Assembly: GCA_031550915.1 (NCBI GenBank)
Contig: JAVBOF010000088.1
Span: 1 to 30,820, forward strand
DNA: 30,820 nt
Direction of reading: 5' to 3'
Source of the DNA: JAVBOF01 sp031550915
Lineage (GTDB): Bacteria; Bacillota; Clostridia; Christensenellales; MGBC116941
The notes beneath the pieces were generated by a model. It saw only the letters and a program-made list of their open reading frames with translations. It made no database searches and had not been told where the DNA came from. Shown one piece after another: positions 8,220 to 17,413 of the stretch. Within the stretch, counting starts at the first letter, position 1. The number at the start of each line of letters is the position of its first letter. Position numbers and translations under genes: made by a program.

Positions 8220-8382
8220 TGCAAAGTATCAAATTCCGCATTGTCTCGCATATTTTTGTAAGTCAAGCAAGGTTTACAAAGATGTGCGTTTTTGTATGCG
8301 TATGGATACGGAGGGCTGTTAGTAAAGCATTTATTTCTTTTGTTTTCGGTACAGCCTATAAAATAATAAACAGGAGATTTTA

Positions 8383-9618
8383 ATGCAAACAATACCCTTT
8401 ACAGAACTCGGTATCTCAAAAGATATCCAACAAAGCCTTCGAAGGATGAAATTCGAAAAGCCGACCCCAGTACAACAGTTAACGATAGCACCTTTCCTTG
8501 CGGGAGAGGATTTGCTGGTGCAAGCACCAACCGGAACAGGAAAGACAGGTGCGTTTGGTATGCCTATCATTCAGCATATCGACCGCGCGTCAAGGACAAC
8601 TCAAGCGCTTATTCTCAGTCCAACCAGGGAATTAGCGCTGCAGATTACAAGCGTACTTCGAAACCTTTCCCAAAGTAAGCCGGGCATAAGAATCGCAACG
8701 GTTTATGGCGGAGAAAACATCAACAAGCAGATTGCTTGGCTGCGCACCACTCCACATATAATAATTGCTACACCAGGCCGTCTTCTGGACCATATGCAGC
8801 GCAAAACCGTTCAACTCAAGTCGATCCGCACAGTCGTTCTCGACGAAGCTGACCGGATGTTAGATATGGGTTTTCGAAAAGATATGGAAAAGATTTTGAC
8901 CGCCACACCGCAAGAAAGGCAGACTGTTTTGTTTTCTGCGACCATACCTCAGGAAATCTATATGATTGCAAGCAAATTCCAGAAACAAGCGAAGGAGATC
9001 AGTGTAGAACAAAAATCTTTGGCTGTGGAAACGGTTAAACAATACTATACGGCGATCAATCCCGGCAAAAAGAACGATGCCTTGTTCGCATTGCTTAAGA
9101 ATAACAACTTTCCCTTGACACTGGTTTTCGTAAATATGAAGCACAGAGCGGATAAATTAGCTTTACAACTGCGGCAACAAGGTTTTCGTGCTGCTGCCCT
9201 TCACGGCAATATGAACCAAAATCAACGCGATCGCGTGATGAAGCAATACCGCACAGGTAAACTCGATACCCTGGTAGCCACAGATATCGCAGCCCGTGGT
9301 ATCGACGTAAAGAATATCGATGCCGTCATCAATTTTGACGCCCCTTTGGATGACGAAAGCTACGTACATCGTATTGGACGCACCGGCCGCGCCGATCATG
9401 AAGGTATCGCCTATACATTTATCTATCAGGACGAGGCAGACAGGCTGCGTAAAATGATCCGTTACCTGAAAATCGATATGTCCCCTACCGAGGGTACATT
9501 ACCGTTGCCCGAGCCAGACAAACAGGTCTCGTATGGTAAAGTCAGCGGAAGCTCATTCCACAGCATCAGCCCGCGCCGTGGCGGATATAACCGTAGTTAT
9601 AAAAAAAGTCCAAGATAA
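8383..9618 (+). CDS. DEAD-box ATP-dependent RNA helicase
   Basis: 411 residues with all core motifs: Q-motif region with PTPVQ at 27-31, motif I APTGTGKT at 48-55, PTRELALQ near 80, TPGR near 130, DEAD at 154-157, SAT at 185-187, then ARGID and HRIGRTGR in the second RecA-like domain. The family unwinds short RNA duplexes with ATP in ribosome assembly and mRNA decay and is often cold-induced. The tail after about residue 375 is short and basic (ending SYKKSPR) with no separate RNA-binding domain, closer to RhlE/CshA-type than to DeaD/DbpA. The start is supported by AGGAG 6 bases upstream. It is a single-gene unit with its own promoter, long leader and terminator. Confidence 0.96.
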   Translation: MQTIPFTELGISKDIQQSLRRMKFEKPTPVQQLTIAPFLAGEDLLVQAPTGTGKTGAFGMPIIQHIDRASRTTQALILSPTRELALQITSVLRNLSQSKPGIRIATVYGGENINKQIAWLRTTPHIIIATPGRLLDHMQRKTVQLKSIRTVVLDEADRMLDMGFRKDMEKILTATPQERQTVLFSATIPQEIYMIASKFQKQAKEISVEQKSLAVETVKQYYTAINPGKKNDALFALLKNNNFPLTLVFVNMKHRADKLALQLRQQGFRAAALHGNMNQNQRDRVMKQYRTGKLDTLVATDIAARGIDVKNIDAVINFDAPLDDESYVHRIGRTGRADHEGIAYTFIYQDEADRLRKMIRYLKIDMSPTEGTLPLPEPDKQVSYGKVSGSSFHSISPRRGGYNRSYKKSPR

Positions 9619-9702
9619 ACAGACAAATCCTACGAACTTATAGCTTATACGCATATACATATGCAATGTTTATATGCTGAGACCCAGTAAGTAGAAAAAT
9701 TG

Positions 9703-9730
9703 AAGCAGCCAGATTTGGCTGCTTTTATGC
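9703..9730. terminator. Bidirectional terminator between convergent genes
   Basis: AGCAGCC (9704-9710), loop AGATTT, GGCTGCT (9717-9723), followed by TTTATGCTT on the plus strand. On the minus strand the same stem is followed by TCAATTTTTC. It separates the helicase gene from the minus-strand InlB-repeat gene. Confidence 0.82.
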
Positions 9731-9774
9731 TTCTTACATTTTGAAATACGGGCTTTATGGCACAAGCCGATTGA

Positions 9775-10647
9775 TTATTCGGCTCTATACCACCAAGTAC
9801 TTCCGGTAAAGCTGGCTCCGGTATTTGAAAGTCTTAATTGCTCCTTACCGTTCGAATCATTTGCAAACACGTAATCAACATAGGAATCAGGTTTGTTTTC
9901 TTTATAATCATCATTTGTAAAGATAACATTTTTGAAATATATTTTTCCGTCCGAAACGGAATAGTTCCCCTTATATGAGTACTCGGCTGTTGTAACCAAG
10001 AAATAGGTGAATGTCCCGTCTCTGTTTAAATATAAATGCCAATATTCCCATTCCATATTAGTATCCAAATTGTTGTCATACCAATGTCCCACCCATTTCG
10101 GATCAGTGTTTTCATTGAGCCCATTTTTCCAGTGCGCATACACCGTCACATTCTTTGCTGGCATTATGGTTGTTGCGCTTACTTTTGTACCACCGTTTAC
10201 GGCCGTATACCAACCATCGAAAGAATAGCCGGAACGGGTTGGAGTAGGCAATGTACCGTAGGCTTTTTTTAAAGTTACTTTTTTTGAGGCTGTACCGACA
10301 CTCCCTCCGTTGGCGTTGAACGTCAGCGTGTATTTCTTCGCCGTCCACTGCGCATAGTAGGTCGAACTCTTCTTTGGCTTCGATGCCGTAGTGACCTTTA
10401 TTCCGCCGGCTTTTTTGGTATACCAGCCCTTTAACGTATATCCAGTGCGTTTGGGCGTTGTCGGCAGCTTTCCTATCTTTTTACCGCTTACTACTTTGGT
10501 CGTTATCATGCTTTTTGTGCCGATCTTGCCGCCGTTTGCGTTCCATACGATTTTAAGCGTACTTGCAGCCAGTGCCGCTGTTGGCAGTAGCGTCAGCAAT
10601 AATACGGAAACTAATGTGATTGATAAAAACCTACTTAAACCTCTCAT
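9775..10647 (-). CDS. Secreted InlB-type (Listeria-Bacteroides) repeat protein
   Basis: 290 residues. The signal peptide ends near residue 28 (LLPTAALAA). Two InlB B-type/Flg_new repeats follow (about 30-103 and 104-175), each with NANGG...G near the start, GY.L.GWYT or GYSFDGWYT in the middle and a closing YAQW or YAHW. The C-terminal 110 residues are different: WVGHWYDNN, then NRDGTF and YKGNYSVSDGKI. This resembles a small beta-barrel or lipocalin-like fold, but I do not recognise it firmly. The start has AGGAGG upstream. No wall-anchor motif is seen. A 17-base-spaced promoter lies about 100 bases upstream. Confidence 0.88.
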   Translation of the reverse strand: MRGLSRFLSITLVSVLLLTLLPTAALAASTLKIVWNANGGKIGTKSMITTKVVSGKKIGKLPTTPKRTGYTLKGWYTKKAGGIKVTTASKPKKSSTYYAQWTAKKYTLTFNANGGSVGTASKKVTLKKAYGTLPTPTRSGYSFDGWYTAVNGGTKVSATTIMPAKNVTVYAHWKNGLNENTDPKWVGHWYDNNLDTNMEWEYWHLYLNRDGTFTYFLVTTAEYSYKGNYSVSDGKIYFKNVIFTNDDYKENKPDSYVDYVFANDSNGKEQLRLSNTGASFTGSTWWYRAE

Positions 10648-10742
10648 TCTGTTTTCCTCCTATGAAATTTATGGTATTAAATTAATAGCTGCGAAATACT
10701 AAGTTTTATGCCAGTATTTATTAATCTGCATCTTATAAACTA

Positions 10743-10771
10743 ATAATATTTGGCATTAATTGGATTGTCAA
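10743..10771 (-). promoter_or_regulatory. Promoter of the InlB-repeat protein gene
   Basis: Minus strand TTGACA (10766-10771), 17-base spacer, TATTAT (10743-10748). The predicted leader is about 90 bases. The rest of 10648-11142 holds only this promoter and the hairpin at 10961-10991. Confidence 0.85.
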
Positions 10772-10960
10772 TCGCTTTTATAGGCAGTCCGGAAAATAAT
10801 GTATTGTCATCTTAAATGAATGTGATTTTAAAGAACTTCGTTGAATTCATGTAATTGCCATTTTTTAATCCCAACCGATTAATCCGATGCCGCCCCGTTC
10901 TCACACAGTCAGAGATCAAGCTGAGGCTAACGGAATCCAAGGAACAAGCGGGAAAAACCC

Positions 10961-10991
10961 AAACCGCCCAAACGTACTGTCTGAGCGGTTT
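10961..10991. repeat. Hairpin element, third copy of a dispersed terminator-like repeat
   Basis: AAACCGCC-CAAAC-GTACT-GTCTG-A-GCGGTTT followed by extra T on the plus strand. The loop GTACT and outer stem match the hairpins at 18407-18437 and 27274-27303. In the inner stem one T-A pair has become C-G, a pair-preserving change. It may act as a terminator in either direction; on the minus strand it lies downstream of the gene ending at 11143. Confidence 0.7.
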
Positions 10992-11142
10992 TTACTATAA
11001 TTGCATTGGTGATAAAGGATCTACAGAAGCGTCCCTTGAAAATTGGGTTTAGATGCAGTCAATGATCGGTATGTACATCTTCACCAAAGCATAAAGCCTT
11101 ACCTTCATGGCAAAATTCCGCGCTCATTATCAAAACAAGCGC

Positions 11143-12300
11143 TCATTTTAGCTCTGAACTGGTCTTTGCCTCACTCCAGCCGCTGTAGTATTTTACGCCT
11201 GACACCACCTTGTAGCTGCGTACCTGCACTTCGTATTGCTTGCCATTGTAAAGGTTCTTAATGGTGGCGGAGGAGTTCACAGCAGCATACGTTTTAGTGG
11301 TCCACGCATTTACGCCCTTCACCCGGTAGCGCAGCTGATATTTCGTCACCTTTTGATCTGCTGTCGTCTTTACCCATGTCACCTTCATCTGCTTGGTGCC
11401 AGATGTGATCTTCGTCACGCTGTTTTTCTTCGGTACGATCTTAAATGTTATGGTCTTTGTCCCTGTGAAGTTTCCCTTGCCCTTCAGCGAAACTGCGCCT
11501 TTGCCAATATCCTTGTTCTTGCCATAGGATTTCACAGTGGCGTTGGCGCTGATGGCAAAGCTTACACCGCTATATTCAAACCTAGTAGGTTTTAGCTGCT
11601 TGCCGCTCCATGTCGCATCAGCAACTGTCACCTTAACCTTAGACAAATCGGCCTTGTTTATGGTAAACGTACCCAAATACAAGCCTTTTTGGGCGCTATA
11701 TTTGGCGCCTGCCGCGACATCCATGGTTACGGCATACGCCCCCGCGTTTTTGGGCTCGATGGTAGAATCGTTGTAATAGATGGCCGTTACTTTGCCCGCG
11801 CCCGTTTGAGGGGTAATGTTTATGCCTTGTGCGCTGCCGTTAAACATTTTGGATGTTAAGGCATAAGCATATTGTTCTTTTGTGGGCTGATACTCGGTAT
11901 ACGCCGGAATGGATATTGTCATCAGGCTACTCACATTGCCCGAAGTGAACTCATCGACAGCCGTTGCAACGATATAGACCTTATGTTCATCCGTCGAAAG
12001 CGCGGCTTGGTTCCAAGAATTCGTGCCGGCAACGAGATTGCTCCGTGCAGTCATCGGATTGGCGACGAACGCGTTAAGGTCGGTTGGTGCCGCACCATCA
12101 ATCTGCCAATAATAAGTCCCCGCCTTGTCGCTGATAAACGTCACCGTTGCCATACGGCTCGCAATGCGGCTGGCCGTTCCGTCTGTCAATGTGGGCGCCC
12201 CTGCGCTTGTCGGGCCGGTCGCAGCATACACCATTCCAGGTGCAAATACAAAGCATAATATCACTGCCAATAATATGGATAATAGTCTCCTGGTTTTCAT
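11143..12300 (-). CDS. Secreted Ig-like/MBG-type protein with C-terminal Fn3 domain
   Basis: 385 residues. The signal peptide ends near residue 26 (APGMVYA-A). The middle has an MBG-like stretch: NAGAYAVTMDVAAGAKYS, then TFTINKADLS and KGAVSLKGKGNFTGTKTITF, as in bacterial Ig-like repeats of surface proteins. The end (about 295-385) reads as an Fn3 domain, with KMKVTWVKTTADQKVTKYQL-like spacing and the closing GKQYEVQVRSYK. No cleavage-sorting signal is seen. The start is 11 bases after an AGGAGAG site. It belongs to the secreted modular group of this region; the ligand and role are unknown. Confidence 0.85.
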   Translation of the reverse strand: MKTRRLLSILLAVILCFVFAPGMVYAATGPTSAGAPTLTDGTASRIASRMATVTFISDKAGTYYWQIDGAAPTDLNAFVANPMTARSNLVAGTNSWNQAALSTDEHKVYIVATAVDEFTSGNVSSLMTISIPAYTEYQPTKEQYAYALTSKMFNGSAQGINITPQTGAGKVTAIYYNDSTIEPKNAGAYAVTMDVAAGAKYSAQKGLYLGTFTINKADLSKVKVTVADATWSGKQLKPTRFEYSGVSFAISANATVKSYGKNKDIGKGAVSLKGKGNFTGTKTITFKIVPKKNSVTKITSGTKQMKVTWVKTTADQKVTKYQLRYRVKGVNAWTTKTYAAVNSSATIKNLYNGKQYEVQVRSYKVVSGVKYYSGWSEAKTSSELK

Positions 12301-13053
12301 AAGGCTATACTCTCCTTATTCTAATTCGATATGCCTGCACAGTGCTAAATTATAGTTCATTTGTATGCCTCGATTTTACGCCCATTAACACATTAAATCA
12401 ATCTTTTTATGGCTATTATAGAAGAATTGGAAATTTGAATATGATAAAACAGATAGATAAAAGAAACGCGATATAAATACCTGGTTACATGACTTTCTTG
12501 TAAGCAAACATACGCCGATGGATCTGTTTTCTATCAGGCTAAGTGCTGAAATAACTCTGTTTAAATAGAATACGATGCATGTATTGAGATAGCTTACTAT
12601 ACGACTGAAAATATTTCTGATATCGTCGGGTTCAAGTGCTCTATTGAGACGCTTTAAGACCCCGCTTCCGTAATAATTTATGTATGGATAAAAAGTTACT
12701 ATATGCTTATCGGGGGGATTATTCCGCTGCTAATGATTTGTATTCATATTACGCAGATGATATGTTTATTAATCTAAATAGTGAATTATAATAAAAACGG
12801 TTATTCATCCTCTTTCAAACTCGTAAATAACCAGCGTCTACTTCCGTCAAGCGTATCATTTGTATGCACCCGCTCAAATATTTCGTCACCGCCTTAAGGG
12901 CGGCGCGTCCTTAAATAAAGTATTTGGATAGGTGTGTAGTTTTTGTTGATATGTAAAGTAATTTAACGGCTGTGGTAGTTAGCGATCAATATGCACGTCA
13001 AAGGGAAGCCTTTTTGCAAAAGCTTCCCCGCATCATCGTTAATCATAGTTTTT
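12301..13053. other. 753-base intergenic stretch without a supported gene
   Basis: A/T-rich and largely free of usable frames. It holds a possible TATAAT box for the gene starting at 12300 (no good -35), a CCGCC-TTAAG-GGCGG hairpin near 12888-12902 and a terminator-like stem at its right end. A 29-codon plus-strand stretch near 12568-12654 faintly resembles an AraC-type helix-turn-helix but is too short to call. It may be a decayed gene region. Confidence 0.5.
13003..13028 (-). terminator. Stem-loop, probable terminator of the LRR giant gene
   Basis: GGGAAGC (13003-13009) pairs with GCTTCCC (13022-13028). On the minus strand it is followed only by TTTG, so the T-run is weak. Confidence 0.45.
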
Positions 13054-16000
13054 CTATTTCACTGTGACCACGCATTTGGCTATCTTACCGTTCCATGTTT
13101 TTGCGGTTATAGTAGCCCTGCCTTTAGCTTTGGCCATGATCTTTCCGCTTGTCGTTACAGTAACTGCCTTTGGGTTATTTGAAGTCCATGTAAGCATCCT
13201 TAGGTCCGTATCCGCAGGGGTCCATGTCTTGGCGTTTAGTGTATATGTCTTGCCCTTGGCGAGTGTATACGTTGTTTTATTAAGCGTATACTTCGTTGCC
13301 GATACATTGCCCACTTGTAAAACAAAGGTTTTTCTGTGTCTACCCGCTGTAACAGTAATCGTCGTCTTACCCTTTGCAAGTGCAGTTATTATACCAACTT
13401 TGTCTACAACAGCTACTTTTGGATTGCTGGACTTGAACGCCGGAACTATTCCGGTCGCATTCTTTGCGTTAAGCGTTGGCTTGATCTGCAGCGTTTTGCC
13501 ACTTAGAAGACCGATTGTGCCTGTTTGCTTAATGCTTGCGCTCTTAAGCGTAACGGCCTTTTTCACGACGTATACCGTGCAATAGGCTTTCTTGCTTCCG
13601 TCTTTTGATGTTACCGTCAATCTGGTGCTTTTACCCGCCGCCTTAGCTCCAGCCGTTATCTTGCCCGTGCTCGTATTGTTTACCTTAACGATGGAACTAC
13701 TAGCTGATTTCCACACAAAGCTTTTTTCGCTTGCTCCAAATGGCTGCACCGTAGCAGGCAGCGTTACGCTCTTGCCCGCAACAAGGTATACGCTCGGCAA
13801 GGTTTTTATGGAAGTCGCTTTTACCTTAAGCATTATTGTTTGCGGACCGCCCAAAGGTGTACCGTTCGCGTCATATATTATGATAGTTATATACGCCATA
13901 TTAGAAACGCCCGGCAAACTTCCGCTCCAATTGCCGTTTGCGTCTGCCGTAGTCTCCTTTTTTGTGCCGTCCGGCAGGCTTATTTCCACTTTTCCATTCG
14001 GCGCTCCGCCTCCGCCGCTGATCTTATCGCCGGATATCGGGTTGACGACGGGAGAAGGCGGCGCGAGTGGCACAGGCGTCGGCGAGGGCGAGGGCGTCGG
14101 CGAGGGCAAGGGCGAGGGCGTCGGGACGTCTCCCGGAGCAGCGTCTTCATATACGGCCGCAGCGGCGACCGCCTGCGCCGGCATGGCAAACTTGGCCGTT
14201 TGGCTGGCTGCATTCGTACCGTCCATAAACATGACCGACGGCGTTATTCTCCATTCCTTAAACCGCCGTCCGGCAGATGCATCATCCGCCGTCACGGATA
14301 CATTTTGTCCCGCGTAATAGCTGCCGCTGCCAGTACCGCCTTCTACGGCCAGCGCATAGGTCGGCAAAGCTTCATATACGGCCGCAGCGGTAACCGCCTG
14401 CGCCGGCATGGCAAACCTGGCCGTTGGGCTGGCTGCGTTCGTTCCGTCCGTAAAAGTGACCGATGGCGTGATGCTCCATTCCTTAAACCGCTGTCCGGCA
14501 GGCGCAGCGGATGCCGTTAGGGTGACGGGTGTACCCTGCACAAAGTTGCCGTCGCCGGTACCGCCAGTCACAGTCAATGCGTATGTGGGGATTGCCTTAA
14601 TGGTGAACTCTTTTTCAAAATTCTTATTGGACGCAAGGCCATTTGTTATTGTGGCTTTGACAACGGCCTGCCCCCCTCCGGTGGCAAGAAACACGCCCCC
14701 GGTGATGGTCGCTCCGGTGGTGCCGGGGTCGGAAACGCTCCAAACGATGGTCTGATTGGTGGCATCCGATGGCAATACCCTCCCGGACAGCGCCAGCGGA
14801 TTCCCGATTACGGCTTGATTGGGTGCGCCGGTGATATTGAGCACGGCATTGAACAAGGAGTCATGCTGCGGCTCAAACAGCCTAGAACGAAGGTCTCCCC
14901 AACCATTTTCGTCAATACCTATTACCGCGGATTTGTTCGGCATATAGTTATAGGCGCAGTTAAGTAGGACATATCCTGCCGTGGATTTGCTCACATCCAA
15001 GCCGGTCAGCCGGTTGTTATCGCATGAAATGTCTCTTATAATCGTATTTTTACTCAAATCCAACCCCGTGAGCAAATTCGAAGAGCAACGAAGTGTTTCG
15101 AGTACAGTATTCGCGCTTACATCCAGCGTCGATAATTGATTGGAGGAACATTTGAGACTCTCCAATAAGGTGTTTGCGCTTACATTCAATGACGTCAGCA
15201 GGTTGCCGCCGCATTCCAGTTCTTCCAGCTTGGTGTTTTGGCGCACATCCAGTGCTTCCAGTTGGTTGTCATTGCAAGTAAGCGATGAAAGCTCCGTGTT
15301 TTGGCGCACATCCAGGGAGGTCAGTTTGTTTGCGCCGCAGCTAAGCCCTTTCAGTTTGATATTGTTGCGTACATCCAGGGTTTTCAGTTGGTTGTTACTG
15401 CAATAGAGTGCTGAAAGTTCAGTATTTACGCTCACATCCAAGTCAGTCAGCCGGTTTTGAGAACAGCTGAAGATTGTCAGCGCTGGGTTCTTGCTCACAT
15501 CCAAGTCAGTCAATTGGTTTTGGTAGCAGCTGAGGGTTGTCAGTGCTGGGTTCTTGCTCACATCCAACGCCGTCAGTCGGTTGGCGTAGCATAGGAGCTC
15601 TTTCAGCGCGGGGTTATGACTTACTTCCAGCTCCGTCAGCTGGTTCCCGTGGCAATCCAGGTGTGTCAGCGCGCTCAAGCCGCTCAGGTTCAGTGTTTCG
15701 CCCGAGACCGTATTGTAGGCAAACTTCAAACCGACAACGCGCTTATTGGCAGTATCGCTCGACCATGTCACGATCCCGTTCCAATTGGAGGGAACGGAGG
15801 CGCCGTCTGTGGCAGCCGGGGTTATGGCAAGGCTGTTTTCGCTGATAATCCGGTTTACCGCCGCGATATCGAATGTATTGTAGATCGTTACACCCTGGAC
15901 TATAATGGCAAAGTTTTGTGTAAAGTCTGCGACGGCAGCCGTGCCGCTTCCTGCTTTGCCGTTGCGAATGGTTGCCGTAACATATGCCACCCCGGGCGTT

Positions 16001-16938
16001 GTGGCGCGAAACACGCCGTCGGTCACGGTTGCGCCAGTGGGGTTGTCTCCGTCAGCGCGGCTCCACTCAATACTTTTGTTCGTAGCGTCAACGGGGAGCA
16101 CAGTGCCGGTTAGCGTCAGCGGTGTTCCCACCGCAACGGAATTGGGTACGCCGGTAACCACTGACGCCGCCTTAAAGTCGGCCGCCTGCTGTGGATCAAA
16201 ATAGACCGCACCGGTAGCCCCAATGACTTTGGATCTGTCTGTCATATAATTGTGGTCGCAATGAAGGTTTTCCAGCGAGGTAAGTCCGCTCACGTTCAGC
16301 GATGTCAGCCGGTTATAATTGCAGACCAGTGTATCAAGGGCAGTAAGGCCATCCACGTTCAGCGATGTCAGATTGTTGTTTCTGCACCTCAGTGTTCTTA
16401 GTGCAGTGCCGCTCACGTTCAGCGAGGACAGATTGTTGAAGGAGCATTCCAGGGATGTCAGCGCAGTAAGTCCGCTCACGTCTAGCGAAGTCAGATTGTT
16501 GTAGTCGCAATACAGGGATTGAAGCGCAGTAAGCCCGCTCACATCCAGCGATGTCAGCTGGCCGTAGGCGCAATGCAGGAATTGAAGCGCAGTAAGACCG
16601 CTCACATCCAGCTCCCCGGAGATGGAATAGCCGCGGTGAGACAAATTGAGAAAAGACAATCTTGTTATGCGCTTATTTGTAGCATCTTCCGACCAGCTTA
16701 CGGTACCGGTTGTGGACCAATCCGCCGGAATCGTAGAGCCGCTCTCAAAGGCAGGGGTCAGCGGAAGACCATTGTTTTCGATTATCGCGTTAATTACCGC
16801 GACGTCGTTTTTGTAGTATGTGCCGGGGCCGGCTGCGTTTGCCGTCATTGGCGCAAACGCGAACGATGCAGCGGCAAAAGATAGTACGATTGCGATGAAA
16901 ATTATGTGCTTATGAAGTGCCGTCAAGAATTTTTTCAT
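13054..16938 (-). CDS. Very large secreted leucine-rich-repeat protein with Ig-like and InlB-like modules
   Basis: 1294 residues from MKKFLTAL; this ATG is preceded by GAGAGG, while an ATG five codons earlier overlaps that site. The signal peptide ends near residue 36. LRR block 1 (about 108-240) and LRR block 2 (about 420-670, roughly eleven units) use a 21-residue unit of the type L.sLDVS.nt.L..L.C..N. Ig-like segments follow each block. Two near-identical FKEW...FAMPAQAV modules (about 786-940, divergent InlB/Flg_new type) precede a PTPSPSPTP linker. After that come a GKVEISLPDGTKKE Ig-like domain and three Big_2 domains (about 1040-1294). LRRs of this type usually bind protein partners. 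No LPXTG, SLH or catalytic motif is visible. Confidence 0.9.
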   Translation of the reverse strand: MKKFLTALHKHIIFIAIVLSFAAASFAFAPMTANAAGPGTYYKNDVAVINAIIENNGLPLTPAFESGSTIPADWSTTGTVSWSEDATNKRITRLSFLNLSHRGYSISGELDVSGLTALQFLHCAYGQLTSLDVSGLTALQSLYCDYNNLTSLDVSGLTALTSLECSFNNLSSLNVSGTALRTLRCRNNNLTSLNVDGLTALDTLVCNYNRLTSLNVSGLTSLENLHCDHNYMTDRSKVIGATGAVYFDPQQAADFKAASVVTGVPNSVAVGTPLTLTGTVLPVDATNKSIEWSRADGDNPTGATVTDGVFRATTPGVAYVTATIRNGKAGSGTAAVADFTQNFAIIVQGVTIYNTFDIAAVNRIISENSLAITPAATDGASVPSNWNGIVTWSSDTANKRVVGLKFAYNTVSGETLNLSGLSALTHLDCHGNQLTELEVSHNPALKELLCYANRLTALDVSKNPALTTLSCYQNQLTDLDVSKNPALTIFSCSQNRLTDLDVSVNTELSALYCSNNQLKTLDVRNNIKLKGLSCGANKLTSLDVRQNTELSSLTCNDNQLEALDVRQNTKLEELECGGNLLTSLNVSANTLLESLKCSSNQLSTLDVSANTVLETLRCSSNLLTGLDLSKNTIIRDISCDNNRLTGLDVSKSTAGYVLLNCAYNYMPNKSAVIGIDENGWGDLRSRLFEPQHDSLFNAVLNITGAPNQAVIGNPLALSGRVLPSDATNQTIVWSVSDPGTTGATITGGVFLATGGGQAVVKATITNGLASNKNFEKEFTIKAIPTYALTVTGGTGDGNFVQGTPVTLTASAAPAGQRFKEWSITPSVTFTDGTNAASPTARFAMPAQAVTAAAVYEALPTYALAVEGGTGSGSYYAGQNVSVTADDASAGRRFKEWRITPSVMFMDGTNAASQTAKFAMPAQAVAAAAVYEDAAPGDVPTPSPLPSPTPSPSPTPVPLAPPSPVVNPISGDKISGGGGAPNGKVEISLPDGTKKETTADANGNWSGSLPGVSNMAYITIIIYDANGTPLGGPQTIMLKVKATSIKTLPSVYLVAGKSVTLPATVQPFGASEKSFVWKSASSSIVKVNNTSTGKITAGAKAAGKSTRLTVTSKDGSKKAYCTVYVVKKAVTLKSASIKQTGTIGLLSGKTLQIKPTLNAKNATGIVPAFKSSNPKVAVVDKVGIITALAKGKTTITVTAGRHRKTFVLQVGNVSATKYTLNKTTYTLAKGKTYTLNAKTWTPADTDLRMLTWTSNNPKAVTVTTSGKIMAKAKGRATITAKTWNGKIAKCVVTVK
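14120..14580 (-). repeat. Intragenic duplication of an InlB-like module
   Basis: Two adjacent blocks (about 14120-14335 and 14340-14580) share long near-identical stretches, for example around the codons for RFKEW and FAMPAQAV. This points to recent duplication within the LRR giant gene. Confidence 0.8.
14930..15680 (-). repeat. Tandem 63-base LRR units, block 2
   Basis: About eleven degenerate 63-base units, each encoding a 21-residue leucine-rich repeat with a conserved cysteine before the asparagine ladder (LSCYQNQ, LYCSNNQ, LTCNDNQ). A shorter block of the same unit lies at about 16230-16620. Confidence 0.85.
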
Positions 16939-17157
16939 ATTGTAACCTCTCACTTTGTACCCTTCTCACTCGAACTCACTATCAGGAAATGTACCATTGG
17001 TTCATGGTAATTTTTTTATATGCAAAGAAAATCCATTTATTATACTATAGCAGAAATTGAGAAAAGTGACTACAAAAAATCGTAGGCACGACTGCAAACC
17101 TTTTCACTGTACAAGACGCAGTGCAAATGCGCCATTCTATCTTCGCCCAAAACTGGG

Positions 17158-17389
17158 TTATTTGAAATCCATGTCAGCATCTGTAGATCCGTATCCGTAG
17201 GGGACAAGCTCATCCTCTCGAAATGAATCCAACAATATTGTCTCTCCAGTCGTTGAATTTGAAAATTCTACCAAATAATTTCCTTCAACATCAGCTGATA
17301 ATACAGCCCCTAACCTACCTCTTGGGACGCCTTCCTTCATATTTATCGAAAAACATTTTCATGGCATCAAGCTCTTGAAACTTGTTCAT
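17158..17389 (-). pseudogene. Frameshifted DUF4926-like gene (copy of 26254-26454)
   Basis: The start ATG at 17389 has a GGAGAAG site and begins MNKFQELDA, as in the intact copy at 26254-26454. After the codons for DKYE the frame breaks: between TATGAA and the codons for GVPRG there are four bases here (GGAA) and six in the intact copy, a net loss of two. The first frame stops at once at a TAG. The remaining codons, for GVPRG through DSFREDEL, continue in another frame almost identical to the intact gene. The tail also differs. The downstream part alone would lack the first strand of the domain and has no good ribosome binding site. Confidence 0.85.
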
Positions 17390-17413
17390 TTTCTTCTCCT
17401 CAAAGAAGCGTCA

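Noticed and set aside
12568..12654. Possible AraC-type helix-turn-helix remnant (ISDIVGF-like codons)
   Set aside because: Only about 29 codons with weak resemblance and no conserved flanks; chance similarity cannot be excluded.
13054..14320. Large plus-strand frames opposite the LRR giant
   Set aside because: They arise from codon bias in the antisense of Val/Thr-rich repeats; no ribosome binding sites or known domains.
14930..16620. Regularly spaced repeats resembling a CRISPR array
   Set aside because: The period is 63 bases, in frame with the long gene, and translates into leucine-rich repeats; there are no constant repeats with unique spacers.
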